Part shown: piece by piece, positions 1-6,757 of the stretch | Layout of the letters: the number at the start of each line of letters is the position of its first letter | How positions within the stretch are numbered: the stretch's first letter is position 1 | Assembly: GCA_002316295.1 (NCBI GenBank) | Contig: DCDF01000197.1 | Coordinates: forward strand, 1-15,094 | Length of the DNA stretch: 15,094 bases | Direction: 5' to 3' | Origin: Syntrophaceae bacterium UBA1062 | GTDB lineage: Bacteria > Desulfobacterota > Desulfomonilia > UBA1062 | Made by a program: the position numbers and the translations under genes | The notes under the pieces: generated by a model | Told to the model about the DNA's origin: nothing | Databases searched by the model: none | The model's input: the letters and a program-made list of their open reading frames with translations, nothing else

Positions 1-24
1 ATGTCAAGACCTGACCCCTTTTTT
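1..24. repeat. Possible end of a REP/transposase-associated repeat at the window edge
   Basis: The first bases read TCAAGACCTGACCCC followed by a run of six T. From memory, this string recurs beside REP-associated (IS200/Y1-type) transposase genes in many environmental bacteria. Only one copy is visible and no transposase lies in the window, so this is recognition rather than proof. It lies 12 nt beyond the stop of the leftward SDR gene. The T run is on the + strand, so it cannot be an ordinary terminator for that gene. Confidence 0.25.
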
Positions 25-35
25 CTCATTTGTTT

Positions 36-797
36 TCAGACAGCGCAGGACCCGCCGTCGACCACGAGGGTCTGGCCGGTTATGAATCCAGCCCCTTCGG
101 AGGCGAGGAAGAGCACTGGATGGACCACCTCTATGGGCTCGGCGATCCTTCCCAGAGGAATGGCCCTGACCACTTCCCTGCAGATATCCTCATTCGACCA
201 GAAAGGCCTGCTGAAGTCCGTCCTCACCATGGCCGGAGCCACGGCATTGACCTGGATGTTGAAGCCGGCGAGCTCGCTTGCCAGCACCCTGGTGAGCATC
301 TCCACACCTGCCTTGGCGATACCGTAGACGCCCATTCCGGGCGACGCCTTCCTGCCCGCGACGGAAGACACGCTCACGATCTTGCCCTGCTGCTGTCGCC
401 GCATGATGCGGGCCGCGGCCCTCGAGCACAGGTAGGTGCCGCTGAGGTTTGTCTCCATGATCTTCTGCCACAGGGATACGTCGGTATCCGCGATGCCGGG
501 CGTGATCAGGTTCATTCCCACATTGTTGATGAGTATGTCGAGCCGGGAGTGCCTCTCCTCGATCGCATGGAAGAGCGCCTCCACATCGACTTCCCGGGCG
601 ATATGAGCCTGCACGGCCATGAGATCGCCGCCGGAGAGGGCTGCGACCGCGGCATCGAGGTTCTCCTGTTTTCTCCCGCAGATCACCACTCTCGCGCCCT
701 GAGCGAGCAGCTCACGGGCGATCTCGAGGCCTATGCCCCTGCTCCCGCCCGTAACGAGAGCCACCTTGTCCTTCAGGCCATACTGAACAGCACCCAT
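36..797 (-). CDS. SDR family NAD(P)-dependent oxidoreductase (FabG-like)
   Basis: The 253-residue protein is a classical short-chain dehydrogenase/reductase. The Rossmann cofactor motif TGGSRGIG is at residues 16-23, NNVG at 91-94, and the catalytic tetrad is Asn117, Ser145, Tyr158 and Lys162 (YGIAK). It ends in a typical VVDGGS motif. Length is normal for the family (about 250). The ATG is preceded by AAGGAG with 7-nt spacing, which settles the start. The arginine in the glycine-rich loop is often seen in NADP-using members, but cofactor choice cannot be settled here. It is the third gene of the leftward dehydratase cluster, 97 nt after the BcrB-like stop. Its likely role is a keto/hydroxy interconversion on the same acid or CoA ester, for example making the 2-hydroxy acid from a 2-oxo acid or oxidising a 3-hydroxyacyl-CoA. 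A FabG of fatty acid synthesis is less likely, since no acyl carrier genes are nearby. The family is certain; the substrate is unknown. Confidence 0.93.
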   Translation of the reverse strand: MGAVQYGLKDKVALVTGGSRGIGLEIARELLAQGARVVICGRKQENLDAAVAALSGGDLMAVQAHIAREVDVEALFHAIEERHSRLDILINNVGMNLITPGIADTDVSLWQKIMETNLSGTYLCSRAAARIMRRQQQGKIVSVSSVAGRKASPGMGVYGIAKAGVEMLTRVLASELAGFNIQVNAVAPAMVRTDFSRPFWSNEDICREVVRAIPLGRIAEPIEVVHPVLFLASEGAGFITGQTLVVDGGSCAV

Positions 798-894
798 ATT
801 CCGACTCCTTTATCCGATTCTTTCGTAACACGGAAGGTTCGCGGATGAATACAACCCCGCGACCCGCCGATCCGCTCTTTGTTGGATGACCGGC

Positions 895-2145
895 TTACAG
901 GGCCGTGCCGGTTCGAGACCCCCGCTGTCTGACGATCTCCATGAAGGCGTCGATCCGGGTGGACGCCTGGCTCTCGGAGAAGCTCCGCTCGTCGACCATG
1001 TGGGATTCGAGCATCATGCAGGGGATGCCTTTCTTCTCCTGGACCATGCGCATGATATCGTACTGGCCGAACGAATAGGGCTTGCAGCTGCGGTTCGAGT
1101 GCATCACCAGGCCGTCGACCTCATATTTGTCGATCATCTCGAAGATGGTCTTGACCATCTCGTCCACCCCGATGTTGAGATAGATCCGGGTATACGCCTC
1201 GGCCATGGATTCGATGAAGTTGTTCTCGTCGATATACTTCATGGAGCCGCACCATGCAGTGGTGTAGGTGTCGGCGACCAGGCACGCTCCGTGGGACGCG
1301 AAGGTGTCCGAGAGCCACTTCAGCCGGTACCACACGGGCAGATTGTCCCAGAGCAGCCGGTAGCGCTCGTTTTCCACGGCGCTGATGCCCTGCTCCACCC
1401 GGTCTTTCATCTCCTGGAGGAGCTCGGTGTAGAAATCCACCACCTTCTGCGTCCCCCTCAGGGTGACGATGAGCGCCAAAAAGAAGAACGCGTCGAACGC
1501 GGTCATGGGAGAGGGCCTGTGTGCCGCGGCATCCAGGACGTCCTGCCAGAGCCTCTGGCCCTTGAGCGAGAGCCTGCCCACCTCCATGGCCCGGTCATGG
1601 TCGAACTTCGTCTTGCAGATGCCCTCCAGGAAGGCGATGTACTCGTCAAGCTGGCTTCTCACATACCGCCTCGCCTCGTCCGCGAAGTCAACGTGACAGA
1701 ACGGGGTGTCGAAGATAAAGAGCGGCACATTGAAAAGCCGCGCCTGTATCTCGTACCATTTCAAGACCGTTCCGCATATGTTGTTGCAGCATACGAGCAT
1801 GTCCGGCCTGGGAAGGCCTCCGATGGGGCCTCCGTTTTCCAGTGCGCAGGCGATGTCGGCCCGGGCGTAGGAGCACAGGTCGGTGCTGTATCCCAGCGCC
1901 TCGGCCTTGGCGCACAGGTCGCCTCCCATGTGAGAAGCGCCGATCATGGCGCCGTAGTTCTCCGGGTACACCGGGATGACGTCCATGGCGATGAGGGGCT
2001 CGACAGGCCCTCCGCTCGTGATCCAGGCCACTTTTTTGCCCGACTGGCCGGCTGTCTTGGCATCGATGTAGTACTCAGTCATGATCTCCCGCATTCTTTT
2101 GGCAGATCTGAACTTTCTCTTCTTTTCCGCATCGGTCTGCGACAT
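895..2145 (-). CDS. 2-hydroxyacyl-CoA dehydratase / benzoyl-CoA reductase family, BcrB/HadB-like subunit
   Basis: The 416-residue protein belongs to the HGD-D superfamily of Fe-S enzyme subunits. From memory it resembles Thauera BcrB and the larger subunits of HadBC/FldBC dehydratases (about 400-435 residues). Visible landmarks are GPVEPLIAMDVIPVYPENY (46-64), a Cys-rich stretch VCCNNICGTVLKWYE (118-132) and a C-terminal block around SNRSCKPYSFGQ (350-361). Cys91, Cys119/120, Cys124 and Cys354 are candidate cluster ligands. These proteins form a heterodimer carrying [4Fe-4S] clusters that receives low-potential electrons from an ATPase activator. It then removes water from a 2-hydroxyacyl-CoA or reduces an aromatic ring. 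The partner subunit is encoded just upstream. The start at 2145 has a GAGGGGA Shine-Dalgarno. An in-frame ATG at 2163 is a second choice, and a TTG at 2199 lacks a ribosome site. No activator gene is in view. Sequence alone cannot separate dehydratase from reductase. Confidence 0.9.
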   Translation of the reverse strand: MSQTDAEKKRKFRSAKRMREIMTEYYIDAKTAGQSGKKVAWITSGGPVEPLIAMDVIPVYPENYGAMIGASHMGGDLCAKAEALGYSTDLCSYARADIACALENGGPIGGLPRPDMLVCCNNICGTVLKWYEIQARLFNVPLFIFDTPFCHVDFADEARRYVRSQLDEYIAFLEGICKTKFDHDRAMEVGRLSLKGQRLWQDVLDAAAHRPSPMTAFDAFFFLALIVTLRGTQKVVDFYTELLQEMKDRVEQGISAVENERYRLLWDNLPVWYRLKWLSDTFASHGACLVADTYTTAWCGSMKYIDENNFIESMAEAYTRIYLNIGVDEMVKTIFEMIDKYEVDGLVMHSNRSCKPYSFGQYDIMRMVQEKKGIPCMMLESHMVDERSFSESQASTRIDAFMEIVRQRGSRTGTAL

Positions 2146-2202
2146 GGTTTTCCCCTCGCTCATGGTATGTGATTCACCTGATACATCCGTCCACTTCAAC
2201 TG

Positions 2203-3318
2203 CTAGAGCATATGTGTGAAGGTCTCAATCCGGGTGAGCAGCTGCCCCTCCGGCGGCAGCCGGTCTTCGATCTCCAGCAGCATCGACGGTATGCCCGCCC
2301 TCTCCAGATACTCTCTGAGATAGGGGTAATCGAAGCTGTGAGGATCGCAGAATTTGAGGTAGAGGAACACGACCCCCTGCACCCCGTGCTCTCGAGCCTT
2401 TGCGGTGATATGCTCCCCGCGCGCGGTGGGGGATTTGTGCTTCGCCGGACAGACCTGCCGCTCAAAGAGGCGGTCTGCGATGGAGGAGATCGGGTCGCTC
2501 CCCTCTTCCATCATGCCCTCGAAGTACCGGCTGCCCGTGCATAGATCGTCCCAGACCACCTGTCCTCCCGAGCGCTCGATCAGGGTGTAGACGTCCGGAT
2601 GATCGCACACGTTGCCCACGAGCATGAGCCTTTTGCCCTTGGCCTCCCCGCTGGGTTTTCCTTCTCCGAGCTCCTCCAGGAGCGAGCGGAGATCATCTTT
2701 GAGCGCCTCCCGGTCCATCACCATGGACGCCCGAACGATCGAGGAGAGATCGCTCCCCGAAAGCAGCCCGGGGTTGTGCGATTTGAGCTCCCAGATCTCT
2801 TTGAGCGACCCGCGGATCGCGTTATACGTCCTGATGGAGGCGTTCAGGTCTTCATCAGAGATGGTGAGATGAAAATACGACTCCAGCTCCTTCCTGAATT
2901 TGTCGAGCACATCGGCCATGTAGCGCCTGGCGCTCTCGGTGTTGAGCTTGACCGGAAGCACCACGTCGGCAAAGAACCCGTGGCTGGTGTTGAGCCGCCA
3001 GATGTCGGAGAGGCGCTGGATGGAATCACAGGTATGAGGGAACACCGTCCCGGAGAGATAATCAAGCCCCCCGCTCAATGACTCGGCCAGCGCCCCGCGG
3101 ACGAGCGAACAGCAGTAGGCCTGAAGGTGCCTGTCCGCTATGCCGGTATCGCCCTTGGAGCCGAAGAGCCTCATCGGATGCATCCCGGCCGCGTGGATGA
3201 TCTCTTCCGGGGTGTATGAGCAGTAATACCCGATGACAGGGCGTCCCGATGCCTTGATCTTTGCTGCATAGGCGGCGGGATTCGCTGCGACCTCGATGAA
3301 TTCGTTCAGTATCTCCAT
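2203..3318 (-). CDS. 2-hydroxyacyl-CoA dehydratase / benzoyl-CoA reductase family, BcrC/HadC-like subunit
   Basis: The 371-residue protein matches the smaller subunit of the family (HadC/FldC/BcrC, about 375-385 residues). Diagnostic blocks are GYYCSYTPEEIIHAAGMHPMRL (split: GYYCSYTPEEI 30-40, then HAAGMHPMRLFG 42-53), HTCDS (95-99) and KFCDPHSFDYP (322-332). Cys33, Cys97 and Cys324 are the three positions expected to ligate a [4Fe-4S] cluster. It should pair with the BcrB-like protein encoded 57 nt downstream. The order small subunit then large subunit is that of bcrC-bcrB. The ATG at 3318 follows a G-rich site (GGGGGA, about 6-nt spacing) and begins just before the first family block. The frame stays open to 3492, but that extension crosses the promoter and looks non-coding. 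A sigma-70-type promoter at 3463-3492 would give a leader of about 140 nt. The dehydratase reading is favoured over benzoyl-CoA reductase because a LarA racemase lies opposite and no bcrA/bcrD genes are visible. Confidence 0.9.
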   Translation of the reverse strand: MEILNEFIEVAANPAAYAAKIKASGRPVIGYYCSYTPEEIIHAAGMHPMRLFGSKGDTGIADRHLQAYCCSLVRGALAESLSGGLDYLSGTVFPHTCDSIQRLSDIWRLNTSHGFFADVVLPVKLNTESARRYMADVLDKFRKELESYFHLTISDEDLNASIRTYNAIRGSLKEIWELKSHNPGLLSGSDLSSIVRASMVMDREALKDDLRSLLEELGEGKPSGEAKGKRLMLVGNVCDHPDVYTLIERSGGQVVWDDLCTGSRYFEGMMEEGSDPISSIADRLFERQVCPAKHKSPTARGEHITAKAREHGVQGVVFLYLKFCDPHSFDYPYLREYLERAGIPSMLLEIEDRLPPEGQLLTRIETFTHML

Positions 3319-3462
3319 GTATAATCCCCCGTGCGGTGGCGATAAAAAGACTTCGGTATGTACAGGATCGTTCCGCCAAACAACGCTTCCCCGAGCGGCC
3401 GCATCCCGATGCCCTCCGTGAACGACAAAGCCTGAAGACACATCCTCAGGACGATTTTTTTC

Positions 3463-3492
3463 ATTATACCAGCAGGAAGTTGTTCCTTTCAA
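3463..3492 (-). promoter_or_regulatory. Sigma-70-type promoter for the leftward dehydratase-SDR operon
   Basis: On the minus strand TTGAAA (3492-3487) and TATAAT (3468-3463) are separated by 18 nt. TGG directly before the -10 forms an extended -10 element. Transcription would begin near 3455 and leave about 135 nt of leader before the BcrC-like ATG at 3318. The consensus match is strong, but there is no experimental support. Confidence 0.65.
3474..3487. promoter_or_regulatory. Palindrome AGGAA-N4-TTCCT, candidate operator in the divergent promoter
   Basis: A perfect inverted repeat with 5-bp arms and a GTTG centre lies between the -35 and -10 of the leftward promoter. It also touches the likely -35 zone of the rightward promoter. 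A protein bound here could control both arms of the divergent locus. No regulator gene is adjacent. Short palindromes also occur by chance, so this is inference from position. Confidence 0.4.
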
Positions 3493-3511
3493 TGAAAAAA
3501 CGGCTTATAAT
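3480..3511 (+). promoter_or_regulatory. Candidate promoter for the rightward larA-like operon
   Basis: A perfect TATAAT at 3506-3511 lies about 40 nt before the larA-like ATG. The best -35 is TTGTTC at 3480-3485, but the 20-nt spacing is long, so the promoter may need an activator. A strong Shine-Dalgarno (AGGGAGGG) follows at about 3540-3547. The -10 is convincing; the -35 is not. Confidence 0.45.
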
Positions 3512-3552
3512 AATACGATACGACATGAGAGCTGAAATCAAGGGAGGGCGAT

Positions 3553-4797
3553 ATGAAGAAGGTGTCGGTCCCGTCGAGGCTCTGGTACGATAACGTCGAG
3601 CGGGTGCTTACGTTTCCACAGAGGTGGGATGTCAGCAGCCTCACCTCGCCCGGTTTCGACAAGCCGGGCTTGAGCCCGGATGAGATCAAGGCCCGAGTGG
3701 AGCATCCCATCGAAGGCCCCACCCTCGAGGAGCTTGCCAGAGGGAAGAAACAGGCGTTGATCGTTTTCGACGATATGACCAGGCCGACCCCGGTCGGCGA
3801 TGTTGCGCCCTTTGTCCTCGAGGCCCTCCACCGCGCAGGGATGAAGAAAGACCAGATCCGTTTCCTCTGGGCGCTTGGCTCTCACGGCGCCTACGACATG
3901 ATCAACGCCCGCAAGAAGCTCGGGGATGCGATCGTGGAGAACTACGCGGTATTCAACCACGACCCCTTCCAGAACACCGTGCATGCTGGGAGAACCCCTA
4001 CCGGGGTGGAGCTCTGGTTCAACAGGGAGTTCATGAACTGCGATCTCAAAATCGGCATCGGCTGCATCACGGCCCACGTGCACGTAGGGTTCGGCGGAGG
4101 CGCCAAAATCATCCTTCCGGGCGTGGCCGGGATCGAGACCATCAACCAGTTTCACAACCAGCTCTACCGCGACCAGAGCCGCACAGGCCTGGGCAACTTC
4201 GACAACAACATCATGCGCGCTGAATGCGACGCCGCGGGAGACCTTGCAGGGCTCGATTTCAAGATCGACTGCCTGATAAACCGCCGCGGCCGGATCACGA
4301 GCCTCTATTCCGGCCCGTTCAGGGCCACCCACGCGGCTGGTGCCGCCGAGGGCAAAGAGCACTACGGCATCCCCTTTTCTGGAGGCTACGACATCGTGGT
4401 GAGCAACGCTTACGGCAAGGCGAACGAGTCGGCCATCGCGCTTCTGCTCGCGCTCATGACCCTGAAGCCCGGCGGCCAAGGCACTGCGGTGCTCATCTCG
4501 GACGCACCCGAAGGGCAGGTGCCGCATTATGTCATGCGCTCCTGGGGAAGCGACTACGGCGGAAGGCATTTCTCCCCCAAGACCCCCGGCTTCATTCCGC
4601 TGCTCATGAAAAGGCTCGTTGTTCTGAACCCTCATCCGGACAGGACCTGCCTGGACCTCGTATGCCACATCGACGACGCCGTGATCGTCAAGACATGGGA
4701 CGAGGCGCTCGCAATTCTGGAGCAGGATTATCCGGACGCCGCAAAGGTCGCGGTCATCCAGGACGGGACGATGCAGTACATGAAGCCGCCTTCATAA
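3553..4797 (+). CDS. LarA-family nickel-pincer 2-hydroxy acid racemase/epimerase
   Basis: The 414-residue protein matches the LarA (DUF2088) family, usually about 420-430 residues. Lactobacillus LarA carries a nickel-pincer nucleotide covalently held by Lys184. It uses His108 and His174 as acid/base residues and His200 as a nickel ligand. The equivalents are here: DDMTRP (73-78), GSHGAY with His111, TAHVHVG with His175, GGGAKIILPG with Lys185, and His201 (NQFHN). This argues for a working hydride-transfer racemase. AGGGAGGG just before the ATG fixes the start. LarA relatives act on many 2-hydroxy acids besides lactate, so the substrate is open. Opposite the 2-hydroxyacyl-CoA dehydratase genes, it could convert the wrong enantiomer of a 2-hydroxy acid into the one the dehydratase route uses. 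Cofactor-synthesis genes (larB, larC, larE) are not in the window and would have to lie elsewhere. The CoA-transferase/GNAT fusion follows after 97 nt and is probably cotranscribed. Confidence 0.85.
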   Translation: MKKVSVPSRLWYDNVERVLTFPQRWDVSSLTSPGFDKPGLSPDEIKARVEHPIEGPTLEELARGKKQALIVFDDMTRPTPVGDVAPFVLEALHRAGMKKDQIRFLWALGSHGAYDMINARKKLGDAIVENYAVFNHDPFQNTVHAGRTPTGVELWFNREFMNCDLKIGIGCITAHVHVGFGGGAKIILPGVAGIETINQFHNQLYRDQSRTGLGNFDNNIMRAECDAAGDLAGLDFKIDCLINRRGRITSLYSGPFRATHAAGAAEGKEHYGIPFSGGYDIVVSNAYGKANESAIALLLALMTLKPGGQGTAVLISDAPEGQVPHYVMRSWGSDYGGRHFSPKTPGFIPLLMKRLVVLNPHPDRTCLDLVCHIDDAVIVKTWDEALAILEQDYPDAAKVAVIQDGTMQYMKPPS

Positions 4798-4894
4798 AAA
4801 GGTCCCCACTTCTCAACACACGATTTTGCAGCTATAACATCAGTACCGGTGCGTCCTTTCTAAAAACGGCCGCTCCCGGGAGAGGAGACCTCCA

Positions 4895-6757
4895 ATGCAT
4901 AACGGAAGCGATACCATGAGCTGGGAAGACCGGATCGTCACCCCGCAGGAGGCGCTGAAACATATCGAGCCCGGGATGAAGATCTTCCTTGGCACCGGTG
5001 TGGCAGAGCCCCGCACCCTGGTGAAGAACCTCATGGCATCGGACGAGACGAATCTCCAGGACCTGGAGCTGATCCAGCTGGTGAGCCTGGGCGACGTTAT
5101 TACCATGAAGGAGCTGCAGACTCAGAAGTTCAGGCTCAAGACCTTTTTCTCGGGCTGGGTGGCGAGCGAGGCTATCACCCAGGGGTACGTGGATCTCATA
5201 CCGAGCCGGTTCGCACGCATCCCGAATCTCATCGAATCACGCATGCTGCCCATCGACGCGGCGTTCGTCCAGATCACTCCCCCCAACGAGGCCGGGTACT
5301 GCAGCCTGGGCATGGCGCTGGACGTGGCTCGCCACGCAATGGATCAGGCGTCCCTGGTGATCGGAGAGATCAACCACGATGTTCCGTTCACCTTCGGCGA
5401 CACCTTTGTTCCCATCTCCGAATTCGATCTGCTGGTCCGCTCCCAGGATCCGCCCATCTTCTTTCGGCGCTGGCCCGTGGACGAGGTGTTCGACCAGGTT
5501 GGGGCCAACGTCGCCTCGGTCATCGAAGACGGGAGCTGCATCAGCTTTTCCATAGGCCCGCTCTATGAGGCTCTCGGGAAGCATCTCGCACGGAAGCGCA
5601 ACCTCGGCGTCCATACGCCGTTCTTCACCGACGCGCTGATGGACCTGGTGATGAGCGGCGCGGTGAGCAACCGCAACAAGCGGGTGCACCGGGGGAAATG
5701 CCTGACATCGTATGCCTTCGGCACGAAGAAACTCATGTCATGGCTCGACCGCAATCCTCTGGTCGATTTCCAGGGAATCGACACCGTGTTCAGCCCGGTT
5801 CAGATCGGCCTGAACCCGAGATTCATCGCCGTGATTCCGGCCCGGAAGGTGGACCTCTCCGGGCGCATCGCCATGCACATCGGCAAGGGAAACGTGGCCA
5901 CGACCCCGGGCGAGGTCGCCGACTTTGTCAACGGAGCCGAGCTCTCGGAGCGAGGCAGCGTCATTTTCGCCCTGCCCAGCAGAAACCTGAAGGGCGCCTC
6001 CAACATCCTGCTTTCCGTAGAAAATCTCCCCAACCAGCTCAGCCTGCAGGAATCCGTGGACATGGTGGTCACCGAATACGGTGTCGCCAACATGCGGGGC
6101 AGGACCGTTCGCGAGAGGGCCCAGTTCCTCATCGACATCGCCCACCCCGAAGACCGCAAAGACCTCTTCGAGAAGGCGAAAGAGCACAGGATCCTCTACC
6201 CCGACCAGATCTATCTTCCGGAGTCCGCCCGCCTCTACCCCTCCGACATCGCCACGAAGCACGTTTTCGAAGGCGGCGTCGAGGTGAGATTCCGGGCCAT
6301 CAAGCCCTCCGACGAGGAGGAGATGCGCAGGCTCTTTTACCGGTTCTCGGACAAGACTGTCTACTACCGCTACTTCAGCCCCATCAAGGTGATGCCTCAC
6401 GCCAAGATGCAGCAGTACGTGAACATCGACTACATCAATACCCTCTCGATCGTCGGCCTTGTCGGGTCGCCCGAAGAGGAGCACATCATCGCCGAGGCCA
6501 GGTTCGTAAAGGACCGCAAAAAGCCCTACGGAGACGTGGCGTTTGTCGTGGAGGAAAAATACCAGGGCATCGGAATCGCCACCTTCCTCTATGAGTTGCT
6601 GATCTTCCTGGCCAAGGAGCGGGGTCTCCACGGATTCATCGCGGACGTGCTCGCCACGAACAAGGCCATGATAAAGGTGTTCGAGAAGGGCAAGTACCCG
6701 GTCCAGGCGAGCCTTTCCCAGGGCGCCTACGAGCTCACCATCAATTTCGAGGATTAG
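4895..6757 (+). CDS. CoA-transferase-like protein fused to C-terminal GNAT acetyltransferase; catalytic Glu replaced
   Basis: The 620-residue protein has an acetyl-CoA hydrolase/transferase-like part (about 10-445). A GNAT domain (about 460-620) follows, resembling that of Pat-type protein lysine acetyltransferases: VEVRFRAIKPSDEEEM at 462-477, YRYFSP at 491-496, and acetyl-CoA loop YQGIGIA at 556-562. The transferase part keeps SPP/TPP-type and VVTEYG (391-396) landmarks. However, the active-site block reads HTPFFTDA (240-247), whereas the CoA-transferase at 9615-10979 reads HTEMFSDG with Glu238. Pro242 thus stands where the family's catalytic glutamate is expected. The usual GIGxxP and GGQxDFxRGA loops are also altered (SIGPLYEA, TPGEVADFVNGA). 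The GNAT domain looks intact. Two readings are possible: a CoA-transferase subfamily with a different nucleophile, or an acyl-CoA-sensing pseudo-enzyme steering lysine acylation. GAGGAG 7 nt before the ATG supports the start. The gene ends tail to tail with the next, overlapping by 4 nt. Confidence 0.85.
   Translation: MHNGSDTMSWEDRIVTPQEALKHIEPGMKIFLGTGVAEPRTLVKNLMASDETNLQDLELIQLVSLGDVITMKELQTQKFRLKTFFSGWVASEAITQGYVDLIPSRFARIPNLIESRMLPIDAAFVQITPPNEAGYCSLGMALDVARHAMDQASLVIGEINHDVPFTFGDTFVPISEFDLLVRSQDPPIFFRRWPVDEVFDQVGANVASVIEDGSCISFSIGPLYEALGKHLARKRNLGVHTPFFTDALMDLVMSGAVSNRNKRVHRGKCLTSYAFGTKKLMSWLDRNPLVDFQGIDTVFSPVQIGLNPRFIAVIPARKVDLSGRIAMHIGKGNVATTPGEVADFVNGAELSERGSVIFALPSRNLKGASNILLSVENLPNQLSLQESVDMVVTEYGVANMRGRTVRERAQFLIDIAHPEDRKDLFEKAKEHRILYPDQIYLPESARLYPSDIATKHVFEGGVEVRFRAIKPSDEEEMRRLFYRFSDKTVYYRYFSPIKVMPHAKMQQYVNIDYINTLSIVGLVGSPEEEHIIAEARFVKDRKKPYGDVAFVVEEKYQGIGIATFLYELLIFLAKERGLHGFIADVLATNKAMIKVFEKGKYPVQASLSQGAYELTINFED

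Noticed and set aside
30..848. 272-residue open frame antisense to the SDR gene
   Set aside because: Shadow of a GC-rich gene: the opposite strand shows all SDR motifs and a good ribosome site, and this frame shows no domain pattern.
841..875. GCGGAT...ATCCGC inverted repeat between the BcrB-like and SDR genes
   Set aside because: Six-base arms with a 23-nt loop and no T run; too weak to call a terminator or attenuator.
886..2172. 428-residue open frame antisense to the BcrB-like gene
   Set aside because: His/Val/Asp-rich shadow translation typical of the antisense frame of GC-rich genes; the minus strand has clear family motifs.
2146..2199. Upstream starts (ATG 2163, TTG 2199) for the BcrB-like gene
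   Set aside because: TTG 2199 lacks a Shine-Dalgarno. ATG 2163 is possible but its AGGTGA is 10 nt away; the ATG at 2145 has the better GAGGGGA and gives the usual N-terminal length.
895..3318. Calling the pair benzoyl-CoA reductase (bcrB/bcrC) outright
   Set aside because: The superfamily covers both reductases and dehydratases. Without bcrA/bcrD and beside a LarA racemase, the specific name is not supported.
3319..3492. N-terminal extension of the BcrC-like protein to an ATG at 3492
   Set aside because: The extra 58 residues match nothing expected, cross the promoter and palindrome, and the ATG at 3318 has its own ribosome site just before the first family block.
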